From Macquaria australasica (lineage: Eukaryota; Chordata; Actinopteri; Centrarchiformes; Percichthyidae), in NCBI GenBank assembly GCA_005408345.1, contig SEMN01000314.1, forward strand, positions 310,001 through 374,000: 64,000 bases of DNA. Direction: 5' to 3'. Positions 46,662 through 59,685 of this stretch are shown one piece after another; position 1 is the first letter of the stretch, and each line of letters begins with the position of its first letter. A program made the position numbers and the translations under genes. The notes under the pieces were generated by a model, which was given only the letters and a program-made list of their open reading frames with translations, ran no database searches and was not told where the DNA came from.

Positions 46662-47643
46662 GTAGGTTGTTATGAGGTCTTCATGGGTCCTACATTTTGG
46701 ATGCAATCTGAAAAAGCTCAGTGGAAAACCAATCATATGTGCAAAAACTTGTTTTTTTGTTTAGTTTTTATTTTTACCTTTTTAGATTTAATGTTTTTAT
46801 AATAGTAATATAAAAACATAAAATATATATAAAGTTTAAGTTTGTAGGTTTAGTATAAGTGTAAGTGCTTTACAAGGAAAAAAGATACACATACAAATTC
46901 ATATACACCTATAACGTGATAATATAAACCATACAAACTGATATCAATACATACATACACCAACCTCCATACACACATGCAAACTAATTAACCAAATTAA
47001 ATCAAGTTATTTTTTTTAAAGTCTTTTGATAAAAATACATTTTCAGTTGCTAGGAACTGAGTGGACAAGCAGAAAGATGTTGGTTCTTTTTGATTTTGGT
47101 GACACCATTAGACATATTTGGTCACTGCTGCTATAATGCTTGCCCCCAAATTAAGGTGTCTGGCCCAATATAATTTAATGACAACTGGTGATACAGATTA
47201 ACAAAAACAAATATTTCTTTATATAAAAATATTTAGAAAAATAACACCTTTAATATTGCTTCTAGCATCCTCTTGGATGAGGCCAGTGTTCTTGTTAGAA
47301 AGGGAGCTTCAGGACAGCTGTTAAAAGAGCCTTTTCCTCTGCTTCACTGTGTGCTGTCACTCAGTCAGACAGAGAAATCTTACTTAAAAAAGAATCTCCA
47401 AGGCTGACATACAAGCAAGTCCAATGAGAGTCATGAAACAGCATCTATCTCCAGTTTACTCAACAAAGGTGGGCCCAGAAGAGGCAGACTCAGACAAATT
47501 GCCACCGTGAATAATAATCAGATGCAGCAATTGAACCACACACACACATATGCTGAGCCTGTCTTTCCTGTTGGGTAATGATATGAGCCTGACAAATGAT
47601 CCAGACAGTGTAGTCAAAGAATAAACAATCAAACTGTACCTAC

Positions 47644-47694
47644 CCTGTTGTCCTTGTAGGTCAGTAAGCCATGTTGGCCTTCAGGTGCTCCTCT
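47644..47694 (-). other. Candidate 51-nt microexon (unconfirmed)
   Basis: On the minus strand TGTGTTCTTATGCAG precedes it and ACAACAGG|GTAGGTAC follows. Its length is 17 codons exactly, and one frame is open: RGAPEGQHGLLTYKDNR, while the other two contain stops. In-frame microexons of this size are typical of neuronal genes. I cannot name a host protein. The acceptor is moderate, the donor has a weak -2 base, and chance cannot be excluded. Confidence 0.3.
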
Positions 47695-47747
47695 CTGCAT
47701 AAGAACACACTTCAGAGATACATTTCTTGCTTCTAGATGTGGTTGAC

Positions 47748-47770
47748 TGTGTGTGTGTGTGTGTGTGTGT
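47748..47770. repeat. (TG)n microsatellite
   Basis: About eleven TG units, followed by a second short TG run at 47778-47786. Confidence 0.9.
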
Positions 47771-48639
47771 TTGAATATGTGTGTGTGGAGAAGAGCTCCC
47801 TCTCTCACTCCTCCTCTCAAAGAGTACAATATTCATCTTTGCTCTCACATGCTCGACACCTACTGAACCACGTAAAGTCCTCCCAAATGATGATTAACTG
47901 CAGTAATTACTGTATTGTTTAGTGTCTATAAGGTGTGCAGATTCATTTATTCAGTTATTTCATGCTCACATTCAGCTGTTGCAGCAATGAAAGAAAAACA
48001 CTTTTTTGTGATCTGTGGATTTTTAATATCAATCGTGTGCGATTCATCACGTCAGTGTGCAACAGTCAATTATTTATGTGTAAGGTTCTGAGAGTCAGTG
48101 AACTGAAACTGCAGATTTCTATCTTGGGCACTGTCACTATGACATCTTGTAAGCTCAGCTGAATGGCTGCAATAAAAATAATGCCATTTCAAATGTAATT
48201 CTTTTGTACCGCAGTCAGATCTACTGTACACCAGAATGTGCAATTGGCCGCTCGATAAGCCCTGCCTCCCATGGTTGCTAATGCTACACCTGACAAGCTT
48301 TCTGTTGTCGCACTGCAGTTTACATAATGCAGTTTACAATGATAATGGGCAGATTTACAGCCCAAAGTGTCTTGTTTCTAGCCAGCACCCATTGATTTTG
48401 TCGGCCGAAGGGACAACTGTCACTGGCAGATTTTATCAGCTGTAGCTATAGCTAGCAAATAAAGTGAATGTGAGCTCCATGAGTTGGTTAAAAAAAATCT
48501 CCAGCTGAAATTTTAATTTTTAAGCAGACTCATTTTAAAACCAGAACCCTGTAAAGGGCGGCCACTGTGCAGCGCCCTTGGGACCAACTCGAGTTCTAAG
48601 CCTGACCAAAGAATGAACCTAACATACATGTTTTGATGG

Positions 48640-48735
48640 CGGGGGAAACTGGACCACCTGAAAAAAACCCATGCAAACACAGGGAGAAAATGCAAACTCC
48701 ACACAGAAAGGCCCTGCCTGTATGTCCCAGAACAA
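48640..48735 (+). repeat. SINE-like fragment (GGAAACTGGACCACCTG type)
   Basis: GGGGGAAACTGGACCACCTG, AAAACCCATGCAAACACAGG, GAGAAAATGCAAACTCCACA and CAGAAAGGCCCTG follow a very widespread fish interspersed repeat. In other genomes it continues into a tRNA-like region, which is not preserved here. Confidence 0.65.
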
Positions 48736-48835
48736 AAAGTCAGCATCCACCAGTTGGTGATCCATGTAGAAGAATTGGAAATAAAGAAACAGCATTGTTC
48801 TTGTATTGCAGTGTAGAGCTAGTTGGTGCTAATAT

Positions 48836-48890
48836 TATATATGATATATTATATATATACTATAATATATAATATATATAATATATATAT
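48836..48890. repeat. (AT)n microsatellite, imperfect
   Basis: An AT-only stretch, broken by single C or doubled bases, that leads directly into the hairpin at 48891. Confidence 0.85.
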
Positions 48891-48920
48891 ATAGGTCTAA
48901 CATTTGGATGTTAGACCTAT
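48891..48920. other. Perfect 13-bp hairpin
   Basis: ATAGGTCTAACAT at 48891-48903 and ATGTTAGACCTAT at 48908-48920 are exact reverse complements around a TTGG loop. It could be a structured RNA element or the residue of a palindromic transposon end. Confidence 0.7.
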
Positions 48921-51845
48921 AATAGAGGTTTGATTTATGCTTTAATGTTTGTATTTTCAACCAGTATGTTTCACTTTTAGCGTTACAAGAGAAAAGGCTT
49001 TTAGGATGGAGACTAACCAATATGTTTGGCCTGCCGTGTCTAGAAACGGTTGCTATAGTATATAGTGCTAGAGTGGACAGTCTGGGTTCGAGGGAGGAGC
49101 AAGAGATTCTGTAGTTAATTTGACATAAACGACAATGACTGTTCTATAATCCACTGAAAGAGGTTCTGAGACAAAGATTGCAGCAAATAGCCTCAGACAG
49201 TCAACGTGATACAATGTTTAGACAGAACAACAGACATATCACAACAACTGAAAGCTAAGCTCGGATAATAACCCTATCTGGTAGTTTATTATCATTTGTC
49301 TGGCATGGATTCTGATGCTGCTCGTGATGTCAGCTGTGGGGGAAGCAGTAATAACTTTGCACCTGCAGTGTGGCCTAACTTCACTCTTTCCAGTGTCCTC
49401 TCTTTTTCTTCTCACAGTGTTCCCTCACCGCAGTGCCACTTGCTCTCAAGGAGTTAACTATCCAAGGACATCGCTTTGCTGAAGAAACCAGCACAAGAGC
49501 AGGAGAGGCAGACAGTCTAACAAACCAGTCTACAGGAATAGCGAAAGTGCAAGTGAGAGTGAGACAATTTCTGTCTTTTTTTCTTTTCTTTCCTCGCTTG
49601 CTGTCTGACAAACACCCCTTACCCTGGCAAGCTCCCTCTCTTGCTCCCTTCCCGTGCTTGTCATATGTGGTTTCAGAGCGCCAACCTAGCTTTGCGCCTC
49701 TAAAGGAGCTTCAGGCAAGTGTCACTTTAAGTTACACGTGGCACGTAAAAACCAGGCACCCAGCTAACAGTAATAGATCTGTGCAAAATCAGGTCAAATG
49801 TCGGCGTCTTTATCCCACCCTCCTGGTGATTGTTACATTTGGAGAGCAGAAGCTGGTGATTTGAAAGGAAGAAAAGATGGCATAATCAGTGGCTAACCTC
49901 TATAGCCCACCACCCCCACTGTCTTTGCAATCTGCCAGAGAGTGAATACTGCCGACATAACATAGGACGGAGAGGAAGCCACAGGGAAAGAAAGGAAGTC
50001 ATGTTCAAAGAAGTACACATCGCTTGAAGTTATGTTGCATATAGGGCCCATGTTTTACTTACAGAGGAATGAATGATTGTTGAGAGCAACAACTGAACAA
50101 CTTGTGACATTCAGCATCATCACAATAGATATGGATCTGAGAAGGCTTAAGACACATATAACAACACTTGTATAAGGGAAATATTTTAGCAAGTAAATAT
50201 ATTGCAGCCATTAGATGATTTAAATGAAACATTTTTCTAAAGTGGAAAACAGAAAATGGGTGTTGGAGAGGTGGTAAGGACAGAAATACACAAAGAAGCA
50301 TAAGCAAACATGCTTCTCAGAGACAATGACCCTGGGCTTTATCACTTTTCAGTGTTACTTTGAAATAAAAATCAAACATCTGCAAACCAGCATCAGGCTG
50401 GCACCAAGGGCAGCATGCTTCCTGAGCACTGTTTCTGGTACCTGAGTACTTCAGCTACATCTAGTGGCAAAGTTCCTGCCCATGCATTTAGTGAGGACCT
50501 GTGATTTGTAATTTAAAATGCAGTGAGAATCCATTGTTGTTGTTGGCTGGCTGCAGGAAAAGGATTGCACCAGATGACAACACATTTTGTCTTTACATGT
50601 ATAAGGAGAGGAAAGTAGAAAAAATGTAAACATATAAAACACAATAGCAAAGTAAGAATTATGATGCAGTGAAACACAATTTTTTAAGCAGATATATTAA
50701 AATCAGAGGCCTTAGGGACAGAAGAAAAATTATTAGGCAATAGGGGAGTTTAGAAAAGGGGTGGGGTTATGTGTTTTTTAATTTTGATGTAGGTACATTG
50801 TGGGGGAGGGTCTTTAGTTATCAATTCAGAAAGCACGTTATGTGTCACTGTCCTATAGCAGCTCCCATCTTCACTTAATTCTGCATCTGAACTTTACATT
50901 TACAGTAAAGTAAAATGTGTCAGGAAAAATGTAAATATAAAGTGAAAGTGACACCAGAAGAAAAAAGCAATATTCAACGCAACATTTTGTTATTATTGCC
51001 ATAATTTTGGCAATTGCTAATTTCACTTCTATTGTGTTTAATTTGGTGGCTATGTGAACATTTTTATTCTATTAACATACATTTTTGAATGACACCATCT
51101 TACATTATTTGTGCACTTTAATGGCAAAAATGAATTGTATCAATTCATATTGTATTTCATATTCATATATCATTCATATTTCTTTGAGATATTGTGGGGA
51201 CAGAGTTGAAAGTTGTCTCTCAGTCAAGGGGATGGTCCAAATAAAATATTAATAATGCCTGGGAGGGCTTTTCTTTTTAAAAAAGTGAAACATTATATTC
51301 AGCCCCCCTCCCCACCACAATAATTTTTGTACAGTCCCTTTTCTTTGTCAAAAGCTTTGTAAGCCTTTACACAATTTGGCTAAAGACTGATGGCAATACT
51401 TTTAAAAAAAGTATTCAGTCTGTAGATAGTGTGTGTGTATGTGTGTGGGTGTCTGTGTGAGAGAAAAATATATTTTATTGTTTAAGTGCATGTGTTTATA
51501 TTTAGTACAGCAGATTTTGGGTTGTTAAAACTTAACACCCACAGTCAGCAGAAACTCATTGTTTCTTATATAAAGCTTACAAAACACTATTCATACCCTA
51601 TAGACTGTGTTTGCAAAGGACTGCAATAGACTGCACCGTGATCTAATGGTAATCTAATGGAAATCATGGTAATCTAATGGAATACATTTTGCTCTGCAGC
51701 AAAGATGAAAGGAACACATGAAAAGCCCCTGTGATTCACAACTGTAAAAGGCACTTTGCTCACTTTGCTTACATCCCTCAACAACAGTGTAAATCAGTGG
51801 CAACATCAGCCTAGGTGTCAGAATTTGTCCATAGCAACTTCAAGA

Positions 51846-51865
51846 GGGGGGAGTGGGGGGGGGGG
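51846..51865 (+). other. G-rich tract
   Basis: A run of six G, AGT, then eleven G. It may form a G-quadruplex on the + strand and is a likely replication-slippage site. Confidence 0.7.
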
Positions 51866-53211
51866 TCTGAGAGCTGGGAGTGACACGCTGAGTGAATGAA
51901 ACACCCGAAGAAAGAGTGCAAAACAGGTTGGTTTATAATAAATAGCAGTCACATTACATATTATAAAATGCATCCCGTTCATTACCTAAAATACAGTATA
52001 TATTTTAATTACAGAACATTTAAAAAAAAGCAATTTGTATGTAACTGAGAGTGATCCATTGCTGTGTTTTGATAGTGTATTTCCATTATTTTTGGAGTAC
52101 AGTGTTGATTAGCTAATTGAATATATTTGTGTAACCCTATAGCAAATCCTGAACATTCCAAATATAAGGCAGTAAAGTGTCCAGTGCTTTCCTTCATGGA
52201 GACTGGGAGTACAAAGCTGTGTATAAGGTGTAAATTGACAACATAAATTACCATGGCAGCTCTCAGCAATAAAGGCTGTGTGAACAGTAGACCCCAGCAC
52301 CAGGGGTCAACAGTGGCTCCGGTGCTTACCTTCACATAAAAAGTAATGACAGGTGAGTGTAGGCGTTAAAGAAATATCAATCAAATTGTCACATAGGGCA
52401 ATGTTGATCTCAGATTTAATTTTCTGATACTAACTAGCTTTTATTCTCAGTTTTCTTAATTTTGACCCATTTTTGTAATGAAAGTCACAACAAATAAACC
52501 ACCATCATAACAGCATCATAAAATAACAGAAATTTGGGCCAAAATGCTGAAAAAAGGCTACAGCACCAGTGGCAGAAGAAATCCATGTTAAAACCCATCT
52601 GAACATCCCCCAACAGGTGCACACACTCCATAGAAAAACATGGATGAATACATACATGAAAACATGATCATAAAAAAAATATGCAAGACAATCAGATAAA
52701 ACAGAATTGCATATTGGTACAATGTAAGCCAGAAACATGCATAGATTTTTTTTCTCTCCAATCTCTCCAGCAACCTATGCATTATTCTTTCAGTAGGATC
52801 GTGTGAAACTCACTTAGTGGTCCACCTTGCTGTGACTGGAGGTCTTTTATCTTTACAGAGGAGGCCTTTAGATTTCAACAGGCTTCAACAAAAATGTGCC
52901 TTTATGAATCTTTTCCAAGAATACTGGGCATCCTTTACTGCAGCTGCATGGTGGTTTGGCACAGGATTAGAGCAACTATGCTGGGGTAGCTTCATTGCTT
53001 TTTCACTGCGTTCATGTGAGGGCCTGCCTGTGCTTTACATTTATTACTGTTTTTACACCTTACTGTCAGCTCATTTTCATCATTAACTCCATAACCATAT
53101 AAGCTAAATAACATTAAAGAACTGAAACAGTGAATACTGGAGTTGCAGAGGACATTTGAAGATTATTTCTTCTTTTTGGAGTCTGTTGTCTCACTAAGTG
53201 GCATAATTTAA

Positions 53212-53480
53212 CTCAGTGGTTTTCAATGTTTTTGGCTGGTGACCCCTTAAAGCAAAAGTGTGTTCACTTGCAACAGAAGCAACGACAAACTTTGTATACA
53301 CATCTGAAGTACAGTAGACTGAAACCCCTCTAAATAACTATGTAGCCCCTATGTCTTTCTGAATAAGCATCAGTATTATTTCTTTAGTCCTAGATCAGAG
53401 ATTGTGTGTTGTGTTGCACTTCATCGTGGTTCTAAAACATTAAGTGGGTCATGGGCTGCTCCCCTTCCCAATGGCAGATT
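53212..53480 (+). repeat. Possible hAT-like MITE, left end only
   Basis: CAGTGGTTTTCAATGTTTTTGGCTGGTGACCCCTTAAA matches, in two overlapping blocks, the left end of the element at 58768. A late GGGTCATGGGCTGC block may be from the same family. The right terminus is not found. Confidence 0.45.
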
Positions 53481-54669
53481 GTGTCAGCAGGCACTGGACC
53501 AACTGGCCAGGAAGATCCTGTTTAATTTTTCACCATACTGCAATATTGTACGCTATTAAAATGCATAGAAAGAGGAAAGTCATTAATAAAGTATAGCACA
53601 GTTAGGCATATGCACAGACACACTCACACTCACACACACACACTTTATTTGACCAAAGTTTATAGCAAATGTATGTTAATATATTAGAAATTTAACTGAT
53701 GCATAATTAGAGTATTGTACTGCAGTTTTCCATTATAATAATACATTTTTAAATCAAACATTTCAACTACTTATTGTCCATTATAGTAGAAGCCATGAAA
53801 GAAAAACTTAAACTCAATAACTTCTCTCATCTCTAAAACTCTCATTTTAAATCGTCGCTGTGTTCTACCTATTTTGTTGGTTTACAATGAAGATCACTTC
53901 ATACAGGGTTCATTGTAGACAGAGCTTGCCTTGCTTGGCCTGCTTTGTTTTTCAATAAGTTCTACATGGTTATTTTGGGAGACTTTAATTTATGCTAAGC
54001 CCGTATTTGCCCCTCTGCGGGTGCAGTGACTTAATGCTATAAGTCACACTAGACACTAACAATAGCCACAGGCCACTGGTCAGCTCTGTTTTTAGATGAC
54101 TGTTGAATCATTTGAAAAAAGATGTCACTTGTTTGCTATTAAGTGCTTTGCCGTTTCCAGCCCGGGGCAGTGGCTAGCCAAGATAAATAACCTTCTTGCG
54201 GTGTTAGCTGAATTCTTTCCCAGCTAAACAAATAAGCATGACAAGGGCTGCTGCACAGTGTTGTTTTAGCATTGCTCCCGATTTTGGCGTCAAAAGAAAT
54301 GGTTGACAAAGACATTAATGTTTTATTAGTGCCCATAAACACACTGTCAACACAGCCCACTGAACTCTGTATGTCAAATTATATGGCTCAGGCATTGCAG
54401 GCGTCAGCAAAGATATGGCATCTATACTGTGGAGTTTCCTACGAGAATATTTCCCAGTCATTACTCAACTCTGGTGATCCCACTAGCACAAGAGTGAAAT
54501 GGTTGAAAAATACATGGCACTGAGTAGAGCACATACATTACATGTACCAATTTTGTGCCGTTTTTAAGATTAAAAAAAAACAAAAACAAGTAGGGTTTTT
54601 ACAAAAACATAATTTCTTCCTTGTTCCTTTAGCAACCTGTTTTATATCAAGAAATGCAGTTTTATAAGT
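53481..54669. other. No gene recognised; (CA)n
   Basis: A CA microsatellite lies at 53618-53643. The short frames around 54140-54520 are on both strands and unrecognised. Confidence 0.45.
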
Positions 54670-54862
54670 CATGCTAGCAGCATGGCTTTAGGGATGACAA
54701 TGTTTGTCTGTCAGTGTGTCTCTTGGCCTACCACTTTGGTCCAGACTCAGAATATCTCAACAACTATTGGATGGATTTCTACAGACATTGATGGTCCCCA
54801 GAGGATGAAACCTGCTGACTTTGGTGATCCCGAGACTTTTCATCTAGCACCATTGAACAATA
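54670..54862 (-). mobile_element. AGCCATGCTAG-type element, copy 4 (one end only)
   Basis: Read on the + strand: CATGCTAGCAGCATGGCTTTA, CACTTTGGTCCAGACTCAG, AATATCTCAACAACTATTGG, ACATTGATGGTCCCCAGAGG, TTTGGTGATCCCGAG and TTTCATCTAGCACCA. This is the reverse of the final 190 bp of copy 5. The rest is missing. Confidence 0.75.
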
Positions 54863-57090
54863 ACCTATACTTTATGTTAGCTAATCCATAAAATCAACAA
54901 TCTCTAGCAGTGTTTCACAAAAAGCTTCAGCATCATATTTTCATTATTTTATGATATAATAATAACAAGTGCTAAAAGTATGCTTTGTGTGGGAAGCACA
55001 CTCCTTCATACACATCAAATATGGAATGAACAGCTGATTTCAGGCACACTGGCTCGATGAAAATGCCCAGCGGCAAACTTGAAGTAGAATGATCACACTA
55101 CAGCAGTCTGATGGCAGTAAACCGTTTGTGCTTCCATAATCACTGCTCCTCCTGGTGGATAGATAAAGCATTGCAGCTGCTTTCCACACATGGTGCTTGG
55201 GGTGTTACGAATCGGGGCTGCGTTCACTGGGGGTCTCTTTACAGCCAAGGACCCATCTGTCACGGACCAGCCGGCAAATCTAGATGGCTGCATCTGTATC
55301 TGATATCAGAAAGCGTTGGAGAACAACCTGTCCAAAACTATTATCAGACTTTAAAAAAAATGTGAAAATCCTGCTGGTATTCCTTCAGGAGCTCTATGTC
55401 CATGACAGTATTTGATCAGTTAAAGATCAGGTCAAAGCCCTCAAGGCTAGGGAGTCTTCCTGCTTTGAATCGTTCTTTAAGGGGTTCAGGAAAATGCTGT
55501 AAACATTACTTTAGCTGAGACGAAAATTGAAAAAGGCAACACTCTGTATTGAGTTTTAGAGATCAAAAAAGGCAGTTTTATGATGTCGTTTCAAGGGCTA
55601 TGCAGTTGAAATTCACTAACCTTGAAATATCTCAGTTTTGACTGTATCTGGTCTCAGTGATAATTTTTGTCATGATTCAGACTGACACATTATTACTATT
55701 ACTGCATGCCAGAAGAACATTCGTTTGTGGGACCAAAGTGGAGACATGACTCACTGAGGTCTGCTTTAATGGGGTATGTTTGATCCTTTGCCCTGGCACA
55801 AAGGAGAAAGATTACAGGGTAATTAGGCCACTAGTTGAAAGAATTAGCGTTTGTGATCAAGAAAATTCTCTGTCAGTCAATGCCATAGAACATAGCTGTT
55901 TTAAACTTTTTTGTATTCACAAAAATGTCTCAGATGATATATGTCATTGCTTTTCACATACAATTTCTTCCTGTGGTTTAATTATTACTGCATGAATAAA
56001 ACTGAGAGCCATCAACCTTCTTGAAACAACTTCAGTCATTATGATGCTGGTTTTAAAAATAGACAAAATGTATCTTTCCTGGCAATATCAAATTTATTAT
56101 TGTATGCATAGGCTACTGTATGTAGAGCAGTCCTGAAAAATGATTCAGTTTGCATTAGAAAGGGCACCTGGACAGATGGTCCTGCACCAGCTGGACCTCT
56201 GTCTGTGTACATGTGCCCTATTAAACCTCTGCATTTTATTCTTTGTACCAGAGATCTCATTTGTAGCCATTTTTGAAAAACAAAAAAGAGACACGATACT
56301 TTGAAGGGAAAAGTGGGGATGATATGTTGTCACGACAATTTCAACTTGATGAGACGGGGCTGTCAGTACAGAACAAATTGTCACTATGATTGATGAGTTA
56401 CACCAGAGAGAAGGCTTTTATCTTTTTTCCTCTTTTTCTGTATCTCTCTGAGCTTTATTTTACTAAAACTGCAGGCACAAACTCTGGGCACAATGGTTCA
56501 AAGGTGTAACCAACTAATTTTTGGTGACCAGATGCACAAGTGCAATCCTGGACCAGCACACCTTCGGGAAAAGAAACTGGAGCAGGCTGAATACATTGTT
56601 AATACTTGTATAATAATACATTCTCAGCAGGTGGAGCTGAAGTGGGCTTCAGTAATGACCAATCAAGTTAAGTGAAGTGGGTCTAACTGTTTTGTGTTGT
56701 ACAGTGGGAAAGGACCATACCTCCCAGGACTATCTTTCATCACTTTATTGCAAGGCACCAGGTACCATCATACCGTCACTTCAATTGTAGAGACACAAAG
56801 CGTTCACAGGGTCTCTTTTGCATAAATGCTCCCTGAGCCTGTGTAATACCATGAGAAAAGTCACAAAATACTGCACACTAGCCAACATTGTCTCAACCGT
56901 ACACTGTAGTATCTAGCTACACGTTAGCCCAGCTACACGCATGCCTCAGCAAACTTCTTTTATAATTAGCAGATTTACAAATACATGAAAATCAAACAAA
57001 CTATGCATCCAAAATGTAAAAATATCAATATATTAATCTGAAACTCTTTAAAAGTAACTTAACATCATCATATATCAACAAGACTAAGAC
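54863..57090. other. No gene or repeat recognised
   Basis: Short frames on both strands at 55093-55365 and 56039-56384 overlap one another and carry no domain. Confidence 0.45.
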
Positions 57091-57528
57091 AGCCATGCTA
57101 GTGGCCCTGTTAGGCTGTACTTGGGCACAGCAGTGCTTTAAGCTAAATGCTAACATGCTCACAATGACAATGCTAACATGGTGATGTTAAGTTTGTATAA
57201 TGTTTACCTTGTTCATTATTTTAGTTTAGCATGTTAGCATGCTAACATTTGCCAATTAGCACTAAACACAAAGTACAGCTGAGGCTGATGGGAATGTTAT
57301 TAGTTAGTATAGTCATAAACCAAAGTACTGGACAAATCAAAGTTTTTACCTGATGATGACGTGAAAAGTCCCAGGATTACCAAAGTTATTACAATTCATC
57401 CCGAGGGAAACATGAGTGTGTGTACCAAATCTTAAGACAACCCATCCAATAGTTGTTGAGATATTTCAGTCTGGACTAAAGTGGTGGATCGACGTTGCCA
57501 TCCATGGGAGCATGCCGCTAGTGTGGCT
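57091..57528 (+). mobile_element. AGCCATGCTAG-type element, copy 5 (best preserved)
   Basis: It starts AGCCATGCTAGTGG and ends CCGCTAGTGTGGCT, imperfect inverted ends of about 14 bp. It keeps all family blocks in order: GGCTGTACTTGGGCACAG, AATGCTAACATGCTCACAA, GCATGTTAGCATGCTAACA, AATTAGCACTAAACACAAAG, GCTGAGGCTGATGGGAATG, CCAAAGTTATTACAATTCATC, CAATAGTTGTTGAGATATTTC. At 438 bp with no open frame it is a non-autonomous DNA transposon. No target duplication is obvious, so the superfamily is left open. Confidence 0.8.
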
Positions 57529-58759
57529 AAAAATACCAAAAGTAAACTTTTGACATGTTGAACAGTTGAACATTGTTTCCAGTTTCTGTTGTCGCAGTCT
57601 AATTTGTGGTTGGGTCTTAATAAAATGTATATGATTCCAGATGGAAGTGAATAGGTGTTGCATTAATGTAACGGTAATGTACTGTGAAATGCACACTTAT
57701 TTGTGACAGGTCTACTTCATGATCTCTACTCTGCCACATTTGTTCAGAATTAATGCACCTATTTGAATTGCAGAAAAGTGCTGAGTCAGACAAATGGGAT
57801 ATTGTATTGGTGGTATGTTGCCCAATAACTAGGATCCCCAAACAATGGATGCAAATGACAAAGTATATAGGACTATTATTCTTCATGAACTTTTTTTTCT
57901 CTGCATTAAAAAGGCAAAATGATAAACACACTAGTGTGCATCCACCTCTATCGACAACTGTTCCTCTCTGTGGCTCCTATGGAAAATCCAATTTTACACA
58001 CCATGGCCTTTGTAGATTACTTTCTATTTCCTCCACCCAATTTTTATGAAGACATTGTGATTTTATTAACCAGTAAATACAGTTCTGTGTCACATAGTAT
58101 GTATAGACACACATAAAGATCCATCAAACAGAGACTGAGAGATGGAGACGCAGATATTAAATCAGAGCAGTTAGTTCAAACCTGTTGTGGTGTACTGGAT
58201 CCGTTCCATAGTCATAATCCCCCCACCACCAACACCACCATCACAAGACTCCCAGAACTGCTTGCAGATAAAATTGTGCCTCATTAACGCATGTACGTAA
58301 CATTCAGAAACATAATGCCCATTATTTATGTCATGTGAAGACAGCAAGAACATTCTCTTGACAGATTAATTTTACTTTTCACACTTTCTTGGTAATGCCC
58401 CAGAAATGTTTTCTGCCTTGTAATATTACCTCATCATGACCCCGATAGAGTGAAGGATGGAGTGACAGAAACCGTGCAAATAAAATAAGTAATAGAAAGA
58501 GAATAGAAACTGACACGGTGGACCGACAGGTCTATTACACGCTTTGGCTTGATACCGGGTTGCTCCAACACCATCATCAAAACACCAAATGAGGGAATAT
58601 GTTTTGCAAGAATGCTGTTCATCCTTCCATTAGAATTTCACAGCCTTGCCAAGGAGCACTGAAGCTGTTTATGGTGGAACAACACCTTTCTAAGACACTT
58701 TATATTGGTATGCCTTTTAATTTTTAACCCGAAAAGTCTTAGCGGGCCTCTGCAGATCA
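57529..58759. other. No gene or repeat recognised
   Basis: Overlapping short frames on both strands only. Confidence 0.45.
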
Positions 58760-58767
58760 TCTAACAC

Positions 58768-59066
58768 TAGTGGCTCCCAAGCTTTTTGGCTTGTGACCCC
58801 TCAAAACAAAGGAATGCCTACTAGCGACCACTTATCACAGGTTACAGTTGTGACCAGTTCAATTGAAGAATATAGAAACAACAAATTTTCCTTGATTTAT
58901 TAATAAATTATTCTTTGAGGCCTCATATTATCCAGTAATTCAGGATAAAAAAGCAACCGCTGGAGGAAAGGCAACATGATTTTGTGCTGTGCTTTCCTAC
59001 CCTGTTGGTTATTTTGCGACCACCTAAGATTTATCTTGCAACCCCACACGGGGTTGGTAACCACCG
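58768..59066 (+). mobile_element. hAT-like MITE, about 299 bp
   Basis: The left end is TAGTGGCTCCCAAGC with TTTTTGGCTTGTGACCCCTC. The right end in reverse complement is CGGTGGTTACCAACCCCG. These fit the CAGTGGTTCCCAACC inverted ends of a common teleost hAT MITE. The flanks TCTAACAC (58760-58767) and TCTTACAT (59067-59074) agree at six of eight positions, a plausible decayed target duplication. Confidence 0.7.
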
Positions 59067-59074
59067 TCTTACAT

Positions 59075-59685
59075 GATGTATTAGCCTACACGCAGGAGTT
59101 ACTTTAAGAGGAAGTGTTGTAATTTACTTCTCCAGGCTAGTTTTCCAGGTTATTCAAGTTTTTGAAAGTGGGCAACATGAGTGTAGACCAAACATGAAAT
59201 ATCCAATATTATAGCTAATTTAGTCTCAAAGTTTGTAGCGCTACCTATGGGTTATCCTGAAATGTGGATGTCTTTCTGTCCATCTATCTATTTATCTTAC
59301 TATATCTGTCTATTCATTCCTTGGCCTTAACACATATTCTCCTTCCTTCCCTCGCTTTACCCCAACACTGGGTGTGTGTCAAGTGATGAACCATCCTCCA
59401 TTAGCCTGGCTCACCTTCGCGAGCAGCCTGGCACTGTGAGCAGTGATTAAGCATACTTTCCACTGTGTAACACTAATTCAGAAAAAGGCCCAAAGCATAA
59501 CAGCTCCCTTCAGTGATCATATTTTTCTCAGTAATTAGTGTGGCATTTTTGTCTCCTATGAGAGCAATCCATTTTAGCTATTATAAGGGGTTCTTTGTTT
59601 AAAAGTGCTCATTCTTGTTGGACCTTTCTATTCTTATTTTCTGAAATGTGATCCTTTGTCCCTTGAGAATTATTTTAGCGTCTTT
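59075..59685. other. No gene recognised; possible conserved stretch
   Basis: 59360-59600 is unique-looking DNA with TAATTAGTGTGGCATTT and TGATTAAGCATAC, which resemble transcription-factor words. Enhancer function is speculation. Confidence 0.35.

Larger units (their letters stand above)
46662..48639. other. No gene confirmed; (TG)n and a candidate minus-strand exon
   Basis: Contains an AT-rich stretch at 46740-47030 and (TG)n at 47748-47770. A 51-nt exon-like segment at 47644-47694 is listed separately. Confidence 0.4.
48736..53211. other. No gene recognised (about 4.5 kb)
   Basis: Holds an AT microsatellite, a perfect hairpin (48891-48920), a G-rich tract (51846-51865), TG repeat (51429-51460) and a short tandem of AATCTAATGG units (51644-51680). 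The 143-codon frame at 49433-49864 has no recognisable domain. Confidence 0.45.

Noticed and set aside
46740..47030. AT-rich stretch as a replication origin or scaffold attachment site
   Set aside because: Base composition alone does not support either in a vertebrate genome.
47500..47560. CA-rich patch as a CRISPR-like or direct-repeat array
   Set aside because: It is a short microsatellite without regular spacers; CRISPR arrays are not expected in vertebrate DNA.
49433..49864. 143-codon + strand open frame
   Set aside because: Low-complexity hydrophobic and Pro-rich pieces with no family resemblance; a chance frame is the simpler explanation.
51640..51682. AATCTAATGG units as a minisatellite
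   Set aside because: Only three imperfect units; too short to call a tandem array.
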